Shown: one piece after another, positions 1-8,245 of the stretch
Layout: each line of letters opens with the position of its first letter
Position numbering within the stretch: position 1 is the first letter of the stretch
Translations under genes and position numbers: made by a program
Notes under the pieces: generated by a model
Seen by the model: only the letters and a program-made list of their open reading frames with translations
Told to the model about the DNA's origin: nothing
The model's database searches: none
Source of the DNA: CAITWF01 sp038231575
Lineage (GTDB): Bacteria > Verrucomicrobiota > Verrucomicrobiia > Opitutales > Opitutaceae
Direction of reading: 5' to 3'
Assembly: GCA_038231575.1 (NCBI GenBank)
Contig: JBBRLB010000006.1
Location: forward strand, 1 to 64,000
Length of the DNA stretch: 64,000 bases

Positions 1-2
1 AC

Positions 3-212
3 TACGAGTCGGCGAAGCAGCTCTCCGCCGCGACCATCACCCCGCCCGTCGCACTCGCCCTCGGACCCGAGCGCGGCTGGTCCGGCGCCGACCGGGTAAC
101 GCTGCGCACGCACGGCTTTGACTTTACCCACCTCGGTTCCCGCGTCCTGCGCACCGAGACCGCGTGCATCGCCGCGCTGACGCTCATCCGCGCGCGACTG
201 GGTTTGCTCTAG
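3..212 (+). CDS. rsmE: 16S rRNA (uracil1498-N3)-methyltransferase RsmE, C-terminal part
   Basis: Only the last 69 codons are inside the window; the 5' end lies upstream. The protein end shows the SPOUT-knot signature of RsmE: a LALGPERGW stretch, then GFDFTHLGSRVLRTETA and a final helix. In the family, this knot binds S-adenosylmethionine and the enzyme methylates U1498 of 16S rRNA in the cytoplasm. The usual GPEGGF motif reads GPERGW here, a mild deviation. The ordered LGxRxLRTETA motif makes the assignment fairly secure although the fragment is short. It converges on the symporter gene, with a hairpin between them. Confidence 0.85.
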   Translation, partial: YESAKQLSAATITPPVALALGPERGWSGADRVTLRTHGFDFTHLGSRVLRTETACIAALTLIRARLGLL

Positions 213-249
213 CCGCCCCCATTCATCCACCGGTCGCGACGATCGAAGG

Positions 250-278
250 GTGGGCCGTGCGCTCCGCGCGCGGCCCAC
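250..278. terminator. Hairpin between convergent rsmE and symporter genes
   Basis: Perfect 8-bp arms GTGGGCCG (250-257) and CGGCCCAC (271-278) enclose a GC-rich loop. The hairpin lies between the stop codons of two convergent genes, so it could serve both strands. There is no strong T-tract on either side. Confidence 0.4.
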
Positions 279-303
279 CACAAATCCACGCACTGCTTCC
301 GGC

Positions 304-1818
304 CTACGCCGGATCCCACATCGTCAGCCCGCGCAGGTCTTTTTTTGCGGCGGAAGCGGAGCACAGCAGGCTCGCCCCATAACCGACGATCACGCACGAG
401 CTGATCGCGACGAACACTTGGAGAAACGCGTTCGTCGACGTGTGCGCCTGCACCCACCAGGTCACGCCGATGCTCGCGAGCGCCCCGACGATGACCCCCG
501 GGGCGTTCGCGCGGCGCGTCAGCAAGCCGAGCGCAAACACGCCTGGAAATCCGCCGCCGATCAGCGCGGTGAGATTGAGATAAGCGTCCCAGAGCGATTT
601 CACGTCGCGCGCCGCCAGCCAGCACGCCATGCCCGTCGCGATCAAGCCGCAGGTGAGCGTGGCGCGGCGGGCGAGCCGCACCTGCTCGGCTGGGGTCGCG
701 TTCGGCTTTAGTTCGCCTTGGAAATCGCTGACGATGATCGCCGCGGTCGCGTTGAGCGCACTGCTCAACGCGCCCATCGCCGCCGCAAACAGTCCCGCGA
801 TGATCAGCCCGACGATTCCGTGCGGCAGTTCGTTCGCAATGAAGTAGGGAAAGATCGCATCCTGCGGCACGCCCTCGGCGAGCCGGTCAGGATGGGCGCG
901 GTAGAACGCCCACAAGGACGTCCCCACGGAAAAGAAAATGCACGAGCCGAGGCAGCCGATCAGGTTGCCCATGACGACGGTGCGGCGCGCAGCCTTCGCG
1001 TCGGTCGAAGCGAGCATGCGCTGCATCTGCGGCTGATCGCCGAGCTGCGTGAAGATGTGGCCGAAGAACATGCCGATGAAGACCCACCCGGTCGGTTCGG
1101 TCACGTTCGGCGCCCACGAGACCATGTGAAATTTTCCGGCCACCTCACCGGCTTGCACGATGCCCGCCGCCCCTCCTTCCACGCCGCTCGTGAGATAATA
1201 TGCCGCGATCGCCACGCCGCCCATCGTCACGCCGACCTGCATCACATCCGTCCAAATCACCGCCTCAAATCCGCCCTCCATCGCGTAGATCGTCGTCACG
1301 ATGCCCATGAGCCCGATACTCACGAAGACGTTGAGCCCCGTCACGGTGGAGAGCGCCAGCGCCGGCAGCAGCATCACGACGCTCATCCGGCCGCCGACCT
1401 TGAGCAAGATCCCGAGCCCGCCGCCGAGCAGCCGCACGCGGCGATCGAAGCGGCGTTCGAGGTAACCAAAAATCGTGGTGAGATTCAGTTTCCGCAGCAT
1501 GTTGACGAACACGAGCCCGACCAACACGCCCGCGAATGCCTGCGCCGGCGCCGAGCCGAACGAACGCCAGTCCGAGCCATACGTTCGCGCCGGGAGCGCC
1601 ATGAAGCTGATGCTGCTCGTCGATGTCGCAAAAAAACTGATCGACATCGCCCACCACGCGACGCGGTTGCCACCGAGAAAAAACTCCCCCGTCGACGTCT
1701 GCTGGCGCCGCGCGCACCACCAGCCGATACCGAGGTTTACCGCGAAATAAACTGTGATCAGCAGATAGTCCTGCCACGCAAGGGTGCGCGGCACGAAGGC
1801 CGCGAGCAGTGGGGTCAT
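304..1818 (-). CDS. Sodium:solute symporter (SSS family) permease
   Basis: A 504-residue inner membrane protein with about 13 hydrophobic segments. It starts MTPLLAAFVP at an ATG, and the open frame upstream of that ATG has no membrane character. SSS/SLC5 features include the early segment with GIGWWCARR followed by EFFLGGNRVAWWAMSISFFA, typical of helices 1-2, and a Na+-site-like region SFFATSTSSISFMALP. Family members import sugars, sialic acid, amino acids or similar solutes with sodium. The substrate cannot be read from the sequence. It is divergent from the membrane protein gene at 1996, with no catabolic partner adjacent. Confidence 0.88.
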   Translation of the reverse strand: MTPLLAAFVPRTLAWQDYLLITVYFAVNLGIGWWCARRQQTSTGEFFLGGNRVAWWAMSISFFATSTSSISFMALPARTYGSDWRSFGSAPAQAFAGVLVGLVFVNMLRKLNLTTIFGYLERRFDRRVRLLGGGLGILLKVGGRMSVVMLLPALALSTVTGLNVFVSIGLMGIVTTIYAMEGGFEAVIWTDVMQVGVTMGGVAIAAYYLTSGVEGGAAGIVQAGEVAGKFHMVSWAPNVTEPTGWVFIGMFFGHIFTQLGDQPQMQRMLASTDAKAARRTVVMGNLIGCLGSCIFFSVGTSLWAFYRAHPDRLAEGVPQDAIFPYFIANELPHGIVGLIIAGLFAAAMGALSSALNATAAIIVSDFQGELKPNATPAEQVRLARRATLTCGLIATGMACWLAARDVKSLWDAYLNLTALIGGGFPGVFALGLLTRRANAPGVIVGALASIGVTWWVQAHTSTNAFLQVFVAISSCVIVGYGASLLCSASAAKKDLRGLTMWDPA

Positions 1819-1995
1819 GGGGTAAGAGTCAGAGGACAAAAATTCCTGCCCCACTTCGCGCCCGACGTCACGGTCATTCACGCTGGGCCCGCCCGGATGC
1901 GCCGCGCGCGAGGACAACCGACAGGCTACCCGCACCCGATTCCGCTTTCTTCGCAAGCATTGCAGCGCTACACCTCGCGGCTCCCGCTTCCCCTT

Positions 1996-3357
1996 ATGAA
2001 CGATCCTGTGCCCACCCCGGCTGGCGTTTCGCCGCCTTCGGCCGCGTCCCGATCGCGTTTCCTTCACACCACCGGCATCGTCGCGCTCGCGCTTTGCTTG
2101 AGTTTCCTTGGTTTGCTCAACGTGGCCACGAGCGTGCCGCTGATTCGCGAGAGCCTCGGGCCACTGGTCTGGGAGCATCGCGCCACGTCCACGACAGCGC
2201 TCGTCGTCACCCTGCTGATCGCGCTGCTCGTGCCGATCGTGACGCTGGGTTTTTGCAATCGCCGCGGCTGGTTGCGCTGGCCCCTGCTCACCGTGCTGTG
2301 GTCGTTGGTCGGCTTCACCTTCGCCTACCTCATGTGGGACGATGCGGCCGTCCGCCGTCCGCTCACGGTCGACGAACTTTCCCCGGCGCTTCCGGGCGAC
2401 GATCCGTCCTATCATATTCTCCTGCGCTACGCCAAAAACCGCCCGGCCGCGAAGGCCTTCCAATCGCCCGACGCCCAACTGGCGGTCGCGCGCGGCACCG
2501 GCGACATCGTCAGCCAGCCGGAGAAATGGGCGTCGTTTCTCCGTGAACACCGTGCTGAGGTCGAATCCGGCTGGGCCACGCTCGCGCCGGTGCGCGCGTG
2601 GTGGGACGAACTCGCCGCCAGCCCGCGCATCGGCGATCTTACGCCACCGAGCTTGGACGCCCCGATCCCCGCGTTCCAGCCGATCCGCACCTACTCGCAT
2701 TACGCCGTCGCGGTCGCGAGCTTGCAGGCGCTCGACGGTCACGGCGACGCGGCGATGGCCACGCTCATGCGGCTCTACACCGTCGGACGAAAACTCGAAC
2801 CCAACTCCCGCACGCTCGTTCGCGGGATGATTGCCAAGGTCATCCAGAAAATGGCGCTCCAAACCGCCGGCTTCGTGCTCGATCACGCGACCGTGTCGCC
2901 CGCCAGTCGCGCGGCGTTCGCCGCGGAAATTGCGTCAGCCACCTCCGGGCCGCCCGGCGCCCGGCGGTTAATCCTGATCGAGTATGCGCTTTTCCAACCC
3001 ATGCTTTCGATGTTCGTCGGAGGCGACGCGGCGGAGAATCTGGGCGGGCCGGGGGGGAAAATTTTCCAGCGCGTGGTTCACGTGCTCGGCGGAATTGTGG
3101 TCAATCCGCGCGCGACGCAAAATCTCGTCGGCGATCGCTACTATCAACTGGCCGCGCTCGCCGAGGACCGCCGGCTCGGCGAACTGGAGGCCAGCAAGGG
3201 CCCCATCAATCGCGACTTCATCGGCGGCTACCACGTGAAAAATATCGGCGGCCGTCTGATCGCCGACATGGGCATGCCGGCGTTTTCGAAAGTCGTGAAG
3301 TCTTACTGGGACATCGACGACCTGCGCACCACGCTCCTCACGCGTTTGAAGGGATAG
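1996..3357 (+). CDS. Membrane-anchored protein of unknown function
   Basis: A 453-residue protein starting MNDPVPTPAG at an ATG. Two hydrophobic helices lie at about residues 25-50 and 65-120 (LALCLSFLGLL, then VVTLLIALLVPIV and LLTVLWSLVGFTFAYL). About 330 soluble, Ala-rich residues follow, presumably on the periplasmic side. No catalytic motif was recognised. The soluble part is mostly helical in character with evenly spread Trp and Tyr. Its 3' end overlaps the convergent rsmD gene by 20 bp. I do not recognise the family. Expression as a real gene is supported by codon-wise third-position GC and by the absence of a better frame on the other strand. Confidence 0.65.
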   Translation: MNDPVPTPAGVSPPSAASRSRFLHTTGIVALALCLSFLGLLNVATSVPLIRESLGPLVWEHRATSTTALVVTLLIALLVPIVTLGFCNRRGWLRWPLLTVLWSLVGFTFAYLMWDDAAVRRPLTVDELSPALPGDDPSYHILLRYAKNRPAAKAFQSPDAQLAVARGTGDIVSQPEKWASFLREHRAEVESGWATLAPVRAWWDELAASPRIGDLTPPSLDAPIPAFQPIRTYSHYAVAVASLQALDGHGDAAMATLMRLYTVGRKLEPNSRTLVRGMIAKVIQKMALQTAGFVLDHATVSPASRAAFAAEIASATSGPPGARRLILIEYALFQPMLSMFVGGDAAENLGGPGGKIFQRVVHVLGGIVVNPRATQNLVGDRYYQLAALAEDRRLGELEASKGPINRDFIGGYHVKNIGGRLIADMGMPAFSKVVKSYWDIDDLRTTLLTRLKG

Positions 3358-3922
3358 CCAGCACCCGCCGGAAAAACGCCACCGTTGGCTGCCGCGCGCC
3401 TTTGCCGAGTCGCTTCAGCAATTCCCAGCCCGGCGGCGCGAGATCGATCTCGCCGGGCATTTCGAAAACCACGATCGCGTCCGGCTTCAACACGAGCAAC
3501 TCGGTCAGCCGCGTGAACAGCCCGGGCGCGACTTCGGAAATAAGGTCGTAAGGCGGATCGATGAAGACGAGATCGGGGACCTCACCGCCGGCCAGCGGAA
3601 CGGTGCGGGCGTCGGCCTGCCGCACGAGGAGCGCGCTCGAATCGCGGCCGACGCTCTTGCAGACCGCGGCGATGTTCTGGCGCACACAGGCGGCGGCTTT
3701 GGGACTTTGCTCCACGAATACTCCGCCCGCCGCACCTCGACTCACCGCTTCGAGTCCATAGGCCCCGCTGCCCGCAAACAGGTCGAGGAAGCGCGCCCCA
3801 TTCACGATCGCGCCGAGGCTCGAAAACACCGACTGGCGCATCCCGTCCGTCGCCGGCCGCGTGAGATCGCCTTTGGGTGTCACAAGCGTGATGCCACGCG
3901 CCCCTCCGCCGCTTATGCGCAT
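3338..3922 (-). CDS. rsmD: 16S rRNA (guanine966-N2)-methyltransferase RsmD
   Basis: A 194-residue Rossmann-fold methyltransferase that modifies G966 of 16S rRNA in the assembling 30S subunit. The N-terminus matches the RsmD pattern (MRISGGGARG, then TRPATDGMRQSVFSSLG). The SAM-binding loop is FLDLFAGSGAYGLEAVSRG at about residues 44-62. The catalytic (D/N)PPY motif is FIDPPYD at about residue 120. Length is normal for the family (180-200). The ATG start is taken because the family motif follows immediately. The gene converges on the upstream membrane protein gene with a 20-bp overlap. Confidence 0.93.
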   Translation of the reverse strand: MRISGGGARGITLVTPKGDLTRPATDGMRQSVFSSLGAIVNGARFLDLFAGSGAYGLEAVSRGAAGGVFVEQSPKAAACVRQNIAAVCKSVGRDSSALLVRQADARTVPLAGGEVPDLVFIDPPYDLISEVAPGLFTRLTELLVLKPDAIVVFEMPGEIDLAPPGWELLKRLGKGARQPTVAFFRRVLAIPSNA

Positions 3923-3986
3923 GCCGCAGCCTCCGACAGGGGAGTTTGCACTCGCGAGAAATTTTCATTCATAGGCACAACGCGCG

Positions 3987-4955
3987 ATGACACTCCCGTC
4001 CTCTGATCACTTCAACGGGAAAACTTTTCTCCACCCCCGCACGCTCGGCGCGGGCGGAGTTCGCGCGGTGTTGAAATGGAAACTTTCCAGCCGGCCTGCG
4101 ACCTGGCCAAGTGCGGTGGCACTCGCGCCTCAGCCACCGCCACCGGCCCCGCACGGCGACGACATTGTTGCCACGTGGATTGGCCATGCGACGTGGCTGC
4201 TGCAGACCACGCGCGGTAATTTCCTGATCGACCCGGTTTTCTCCGAACGCGCGAGCCCGGTGCAATGGGCCGGTCCGAAACGCGTCCAACCGCCCGGTCT
4301 CGCGCTCGACGCCCTGCCGCCCATTGCGGCGGTCCTGCTCAGCCACGACCACTACGATCATTGCGATACCGCGTCGCTGCGCTCCCTGGCCGTCGCGCAT
4401 GATCCAGTTTTCATCGCGCCCCTGCGCCATCGCGATCTGCTCGCGGCGGCGGGCGCGCGGAAAATCGCGGAGCTCGATTGGTGGGACGTGCAGGCCGTCG
4501 CCGCCGATCTCACGGTCACGTTCACGCCGTCGCAGCATTGGAGCAACCGTTTCGGCACGCGGCGCAACCATCGGCTCTGGGGTGGGTTTTTTCTCACCCT
4601 CGGCTCCGCGCCTAAAACCAAGCGGGTGTGGTTCGCCGGTGACTCCGGTTATGACGCGGAAACATTCCGCGCCATCGCCCAACGCAGCGGCCGGCCCGAT
4701 CTTGCGCTCATCCCGATCGGGGCTTACGAGCCGCGTTGGTTCATGGCGCCGATGCACCTGAATCCCGCGGAGGCCGTCGCCACGCACCGCGACGTCGGCG
4801 CCAAGCGCAGCCTGGCAATGCATTGGGGCACGTTTCAATTGACCGACGAGCCACGCGAGGCGCCCGTGCAGGCTCTCGCGGTGGCGCTGCAGGATGCTCG
4901 GGTGCCGGCCGACGAGTTTCGGGTCATTGCACCCGGAGCGAGCGTGGTCGCCTGA
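3987..4955 (+). CDS. Metallo-beta-lactamase fold hydrolase (UlaG/NAPE-PLD-like)
   Basis: A 322-residue hydrolase. After a Pro-rich start comes ATWIGHATWLLQ, the strand and loop typical of the UlaG/NAPE-PLD group. The zinc-binding HxHxDH motif follows as LSHDHYDHCD (about residues 112-121). Further metal ligands are likely in TPSQHWSNR (about residue 188), FAGDSGYD (about 218) and AMHWGTF near residue 275. In related enzymes the binuclear zinc site cleaves phosphodiester or lactone bonds. The substrate here is unknown. The gene stands alone, about 200 bp before the Trp-Pro repeat protein, and overlaps nothing. Confidence 0.85.
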   Translation: MTLPSSDHFNGKTFLHPRTLGAGGVRAVLKWKLSSRPATWPSAVALAPQPPPPAPHGDDIVATWIGHATWLLQTTRGNFLIDPVFSERASPVQWAGPKRVQPPGLALDALPPIAAVLLSHDHYDHCDTASLRSLAVAHDPVFIAPLRHRDLLAAAGARKIAELDWWDVQAVAADLTVTFTPSQHWSNRFGTRRNHRLWGGFFLTLGSAPKTKRVWFAGDSGYDAETFRAIAQRSGRPDLALIPIGAYEPRWFMAPMHLNPAEAVATHRDVGAKRSLAMHWGTFQLTDEPREAPVQALAVALQDARVPADEFRVIAPGASVVA

Positions 4956-5155
4956 TCGCCTCCGGCGGCACGGTGCGGACGTCGCTGTCGGGAGGAACCG
5001 CAGCCCCCAAATGCGGTTCAACATGAACTACATAAAATTTGCACCTTCCCGCCAACCCGCCAACTTCTGACTCTGAATTAGTGCGTCTCCGGGCTTAACC
5101 GACCTTGCCCGGCGGCCACGGGGCGTTTCGCACGCACCGTTCTCCTTGCTGCAAC

Positions 5156-6664
5156 ATGAATCTCCTGCGCTTCACTGCCCTCCTCGGCCTCGCCGCCGTG
5201 GTCGCGGACGCGCCCGCCCAAGTGCCGGAACGCGAGCACAACGGCTGGCCAGTGCTCGTCACTCACGCCGACACGGCCGGAAGGACCGAGTCGTGGAATT
5301 CAGTCGGGCCGCTGTTGTTTTCCAAACCGGGGCCTGACGGTGGACGGCAATCCGGCTTGCGTCCCCTGTGGGTGCAAATGCGCAACGACCGCGGCGATTT
5401 TCGTTCGACCCTGTTTCTCTATCCGGTCTTCCGGTATTCCACCGACCTCGAGACCTACCAGTGGAGCGTGCTCAATCTCATCAACCGCACCGGCCGCCGG
5501 GCCGGAGCTCCCGCCCGGCAGAGCGATCTCGAGATTTATCGTGGCTTCGACATTTGGCCGTTTTGGTTTTCGCGTGACACCGGCGACGCGGCGTCGAGCT
5601 ATCGCGCGCTCTTCCCGGTGGTCGGCACGATAAAGCACCGGCTCGGTTTTGACCGGCTGACGTGGGTGCTGTGGCCGCTTTACTTCCAGTATGTGAAACG
5701 CGACGCGGTCACCACCTCCACCCCATGGCCGTTCATTCGCACCGTTCACGGCGCCGCGCACGGTTTTGCTTTGTGGCCGCTCTTCGGCTGGCAGGAGCGT
5801 CCGGGCGTGTCGCGGCAGGAATTTTATCTCTGGCCGTTCGGCTACAACAACACCACGCAGCCCGCGGCCGAAGCCCCCGCCGGCACGCCGCCCACGCGCG
5901 AGTATGCCGCGCTGCCGTTTTATGCGCACGCCTCCGGACCCGGCTATCGCGGCGAGACGTATCTCTGGCCTTTCTTCGGCTACACCGATCGCACCGCGCC
6001 CAAGGTTTATCACGAGTCGCGTTACCTCTGGCCCCTGCTCGTGCAGGGTCGCGGCGATGATCACTACGTCAACCGTTGGGGTCCGTTCTACACGCACTCG
6101 ATCATTCACGGCTACGACAAGACGTGGATCGTGTGGCCGGTGTTCAAGGAGCTGAAGTGGACCTCCGAAGGCGTCGCGGAAACGAAGCAACAGGTTCTCT
6201 ATTTTCTCTACTGGTCACGCGTGCAGCGCAGCCCGACCAACCCGAAACTCCCCGCCGCCTCGATCACGCATGTGTGGCCGTTCGTCAGCATCTGGGACAA
6301 CGGCGCCGGCCGGCGGCAATGGCAGGCCCCGAGCCCGCTGGAGGTATTTTTCCCCGGCAACGAAAAAGTCCGCGCCGCGTGGAGCCCCATCTTCTCCCTC
6401 GTGCGCCGCGATCAGCAGGCGCCCGGCGAGGTGCGCACGTCGATCCTGTGGGACGCCATCACGTGGGAGCGGCATGAGGCGGAGCAACACCGCGAGTTTC
6501 ACCTCGGGCCGCTGTTCAGCGTCGAGTCGCACCGCGACGAAAACCGCATCGCGATCGGCAACGGCCTCGTGGGATTCCGCCGCACCCCCGCCCGCGGCTG
6601 GCGACTCTTCTGGTTAGATTTTCGCTCGAAACCCGTTAACGTGTCCGTTCCGCCAGCTCCCTGA
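5156..6664 (+). CDS. Secreted Trp-Pro motif repeat protein, first gene of the mla operon
   Basis: A 502-residue protein of unknown function. It begins with a probable Sec signal peptide (about residues 1-21, ending DAPAQ). The mature part is built from short repeats centred on a (L/I/V)WP(F/L/V) motif. Trp-Pro pairs occur at about residues 31, 134, 173, 191, 207, 226, 271, 292, 327 and 374, with related YPV, FPV, LPF and GPF units between them. The alternating aromatic/hydrophobic pattern suggests an all-beta repeat protein in the periplasm or outer membrane. Its TGA ends one base before the ATG of mlaE, so the two genes are very likely translationally coupled and the protein may serve lipid transport. 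No known family was recognised. Confidence 0.72.
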   Translation: MNLLRFTALLGLAAVVADAPAQVPEREHNGWPVLVTHADTAGRTESWNSVGPLLFSKPGPDGGRQSGLRPLWVQMRNDRGDFRSTLFLYPVFRYSTDLETYQWSVLNLINRTGRRAGAPARQSDLEIYRGFDIWPFWFSRDTGDAASSYRALFPVVGTIKHRLGFDRLTWVLWPLYFQYVKRDAVTTSTPWPFIRTVHGAAHGFALWPLFGWQERPGVSRQEFYLWPFGYNNTTQPAAEAPAGTPPTREYAALPFYAHASGPGYRGETYLWPFFGYTDRTAPKVYHESRYLWPLLVQGRGDDHYVNRWGPFYTHSIIHGYDKTWIVWPVFKELKWTSEGVAETKQQVLYFLYWSRVQRSPTNPKLPAASITHVWPFVSIWDNGAGRRQWQAPSPLEVFFPGNEKVRAAWSPIFSLVRRDQQAPGEVRTSILWDAITWERHEAEQHREFHLGPLFSVESHRDENRIAIGNGLVGFRRTPARGWRLFWLDFRSKPVNVSVPPAP

Positions 6665-6665
6665 C

Positions 6666-7418
6666 ATGAAACAACTCAACAACATCCTCGAAGGCTTCGG
6701 CAGCACGTGGCTGTTGCTCGTGCGCTCGATTTCGTATGCGGGCACCCTGCCCCGACAGTTCGGCCGCTTCGTCGAGCAGTGCTATCTCATCGGCTACACC
6801 ACCCTGCCGATCGTCGCCATCCTGAGTTTCTTCATCGGCAGCGTGCTCGCACTGCAGGCGGGACGCTCCATGCAGGATTTCGGCACGCAGCAATTCATCG
6901 GCTCGCTCGTCGGCCTCTCGATGGCCCGTGAACTCGGCCCCGTCATGGTCGCGATCCTGCTCGCCGGTCGCGTGGGCTCGGCCATCGCGGCCGAACTCGC
7001 CTCGATGAAGGTTTATCAGGAAGTCGACGCGCTCGTGACCATGAACATTCCGCCGGCCCGCATGCTCGTCGTGCCGCGCCTCGCGGCGGTGCTCGTGATG
7101 ATGCCCGTGCTCACGATCATCGGCGACCTCGTCGGCTGGTTCGGCGGCGCGATCGTCGCGAAATATACCAAGATTATCAGCATCGAGCCGGAATCCTATT
7201 TCTCCGTGCTGCGCCACTACACGCATTTTGACGACGTGATGAACGGGCTGATGAAGGCCGAACTCTTCGGCTTCGTCGTCGTGCTCGTCTGTTGCAACAT
7301 CGGCCTCAACACCCGCGGCGGCCCGCGCGAAATCGGCGCCTCCGTCACGCGCGCCGTCGTCGTCTCGCTCATTCTCATCCTCGTGCTCGATTACTTCGTC
7401 ACGCAGGTCCTCATCTGA
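6666..7418 (+). CDS. mlaE: MlaE-family ABC transporter permease
   Basis: A 250-residue MlaE permease. It has the long amphipathic N-terminal region, then five or six membrane helices including LPIVAILSFFIGSVLALQAG and the conserved SMARELGPVMVAILLAGRVGSA block (about residues 77-100). A later EVDALVTMNI loop is where the permease contacts the ATPase coupling region. In the Mla system it sits in the inner membrane with MlaF and MlaD and moves phospholipids between inner and outer membrane. It starts one base after the Trp-Pro protein and ends 2 bp before mlaF. Confidence 0.95.
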   Translation: MKQLNNILEGFGSTWLLLVRSISYAGTLPRQFGRFVEQCYLIGYTTLPIVAILSFFIGSVLALQAGRSMQDFGTQQFIGSLVGLSMARELGPVMVAILLAGRVGSAIAAELASMKVYQEVDALVTMNIPPARMLVVPRLAAVLVMMPVLTIIGDLVGWFGGAIVAKYTKIISIEPESYFSVLRHYTHFDDVMNGLMKAELFGFVVVLVCCNIGLNTRGGPREIGASVTRAVVVSLILILVLDYFVTQVLI

Positions 7419-7420
7419 AC

Positions 7421-8245
7421 ATGCCCTCCTCCCCCTGCCCTCCCGGCGCCACGCGCAATCCCTTCACCCAAGTGGAGACACCCGCGGTGGGCGTGACGAT
7501 CGAGCACCTGACGAAGGATTTCGGCAGCCTCAAGGTGCTCAAGGATGTCTCGTTCAACGTCGAGCCCGGCGAAATTTTTGTGCTCATGGGGCCCAGCGGC
7601 TCCGGCAAGAGCGTCCTCCTGAAACACATCGTGGGTCTCGAACTGCCGACCTCCGGCCGGGTGTTGGTCGATGGCAAGGACGCCACGTCCGAAGCCACCC
7701 GCGAGCAGGTGCGCATGGCGTTGGTGTTTCAATCGGGCGCGCTCTTCAACTCGCTCAGCGTCTACGACAACCTCGCGCTCTACCCGCGCGAACACCGCGT
7801 CGCCGACGAGGCCGCCATCCGCGAGAAGGTCCTGCACGCGTTGAAAATCCTCTCGCTGGACGGCGTGGAAGACAAATCCCCCTCCGATCTTTCCGGCGGC
7901 ATGAAGAAGCGCGTCGCCATCGCCCGCGCACTCGTGATGGAGCCGCAGCTCATGCTCTATGATGAACCGACGAGCGAACTCGATCCGGTCACGTCCGCCA
8001 CCATCAGCGAAATCATCGCGACGCTGAGAGACGAATATCACGTCACGACCATCGTCGTGTCGCACGATCGCGAGCTCGCGCTCAACATCGCCGATCGCGT
8101 CGGTATCCTCATGGGCGGCGAGTTGCTCAGCCTCGGGCCGCCCGCCGATCTGAAAAAACCGGCAGACCCGCGCATCGCCGAATTCCTCTACCCGAAAATC
8201 GATTTACAGCATCCCCGTTTTAAAAACCTGGAGACCAAACCATGA
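7421..8245 (+). CDS. mlaF: MlaF-family ABC transporter ATP-binding protein
   Basis: A 274-residue ATPase of the Mla lipid transporter. Motifs in order are Walker A GPSGSGKS, Q-loop FQSGALFNSLSVYDN (the FQ.GALF form typical of MlaF/TTG2A), signature LSGGMKKRVAIARA, Walker B LMLYDEPTSELDP, and the switch His in VSHD. A start at the ATG 2 bp after mlaE is chosen, giving an N-terminal extension of about 25 residues before the ABC core; a later start within this extension is possible. Its last codons overlap the mlaD start by 4 bp (ATGA). Confidence 0.95.
   Translation: MPSSPCPPGATRNPFTQVETPAVGVTIEHLTKDFGSLKVLKDVSFNVEPGEIFVLMGPSGSGKSVLLKHIVGLELPTSGRVLVDGKDATSEATREQVRMALVFQSGALFNSLSVYDNLALYPREHRVADEAAIREKVLHALKILSLDGVEDKSPSDLSGGMKKRVAIARALVMEPQLMLYDEPTSELDPVTSATISEIIATLRDEYHVTTIVVSHDRELALNIADRVGILMGGELLSLGPPADLKKPADPRIAEFLYPKIDLQHPRFKNLETKP

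Noticed and set aside
718..1995. A long open extension upstream of the membrane protein at 1996
   Set aside because: It lies opposite the symporter gene and is His/Arg/Asp-rich. The hydrophobic start and an ATG appear only at 1996.
1819..2886. N-terminal extension of the symporter by about 356 codons
   Set aside because: The extension lies opposite the gene at 1996, is charged and has no membrane helix. The SSS fold is complete from 1818.
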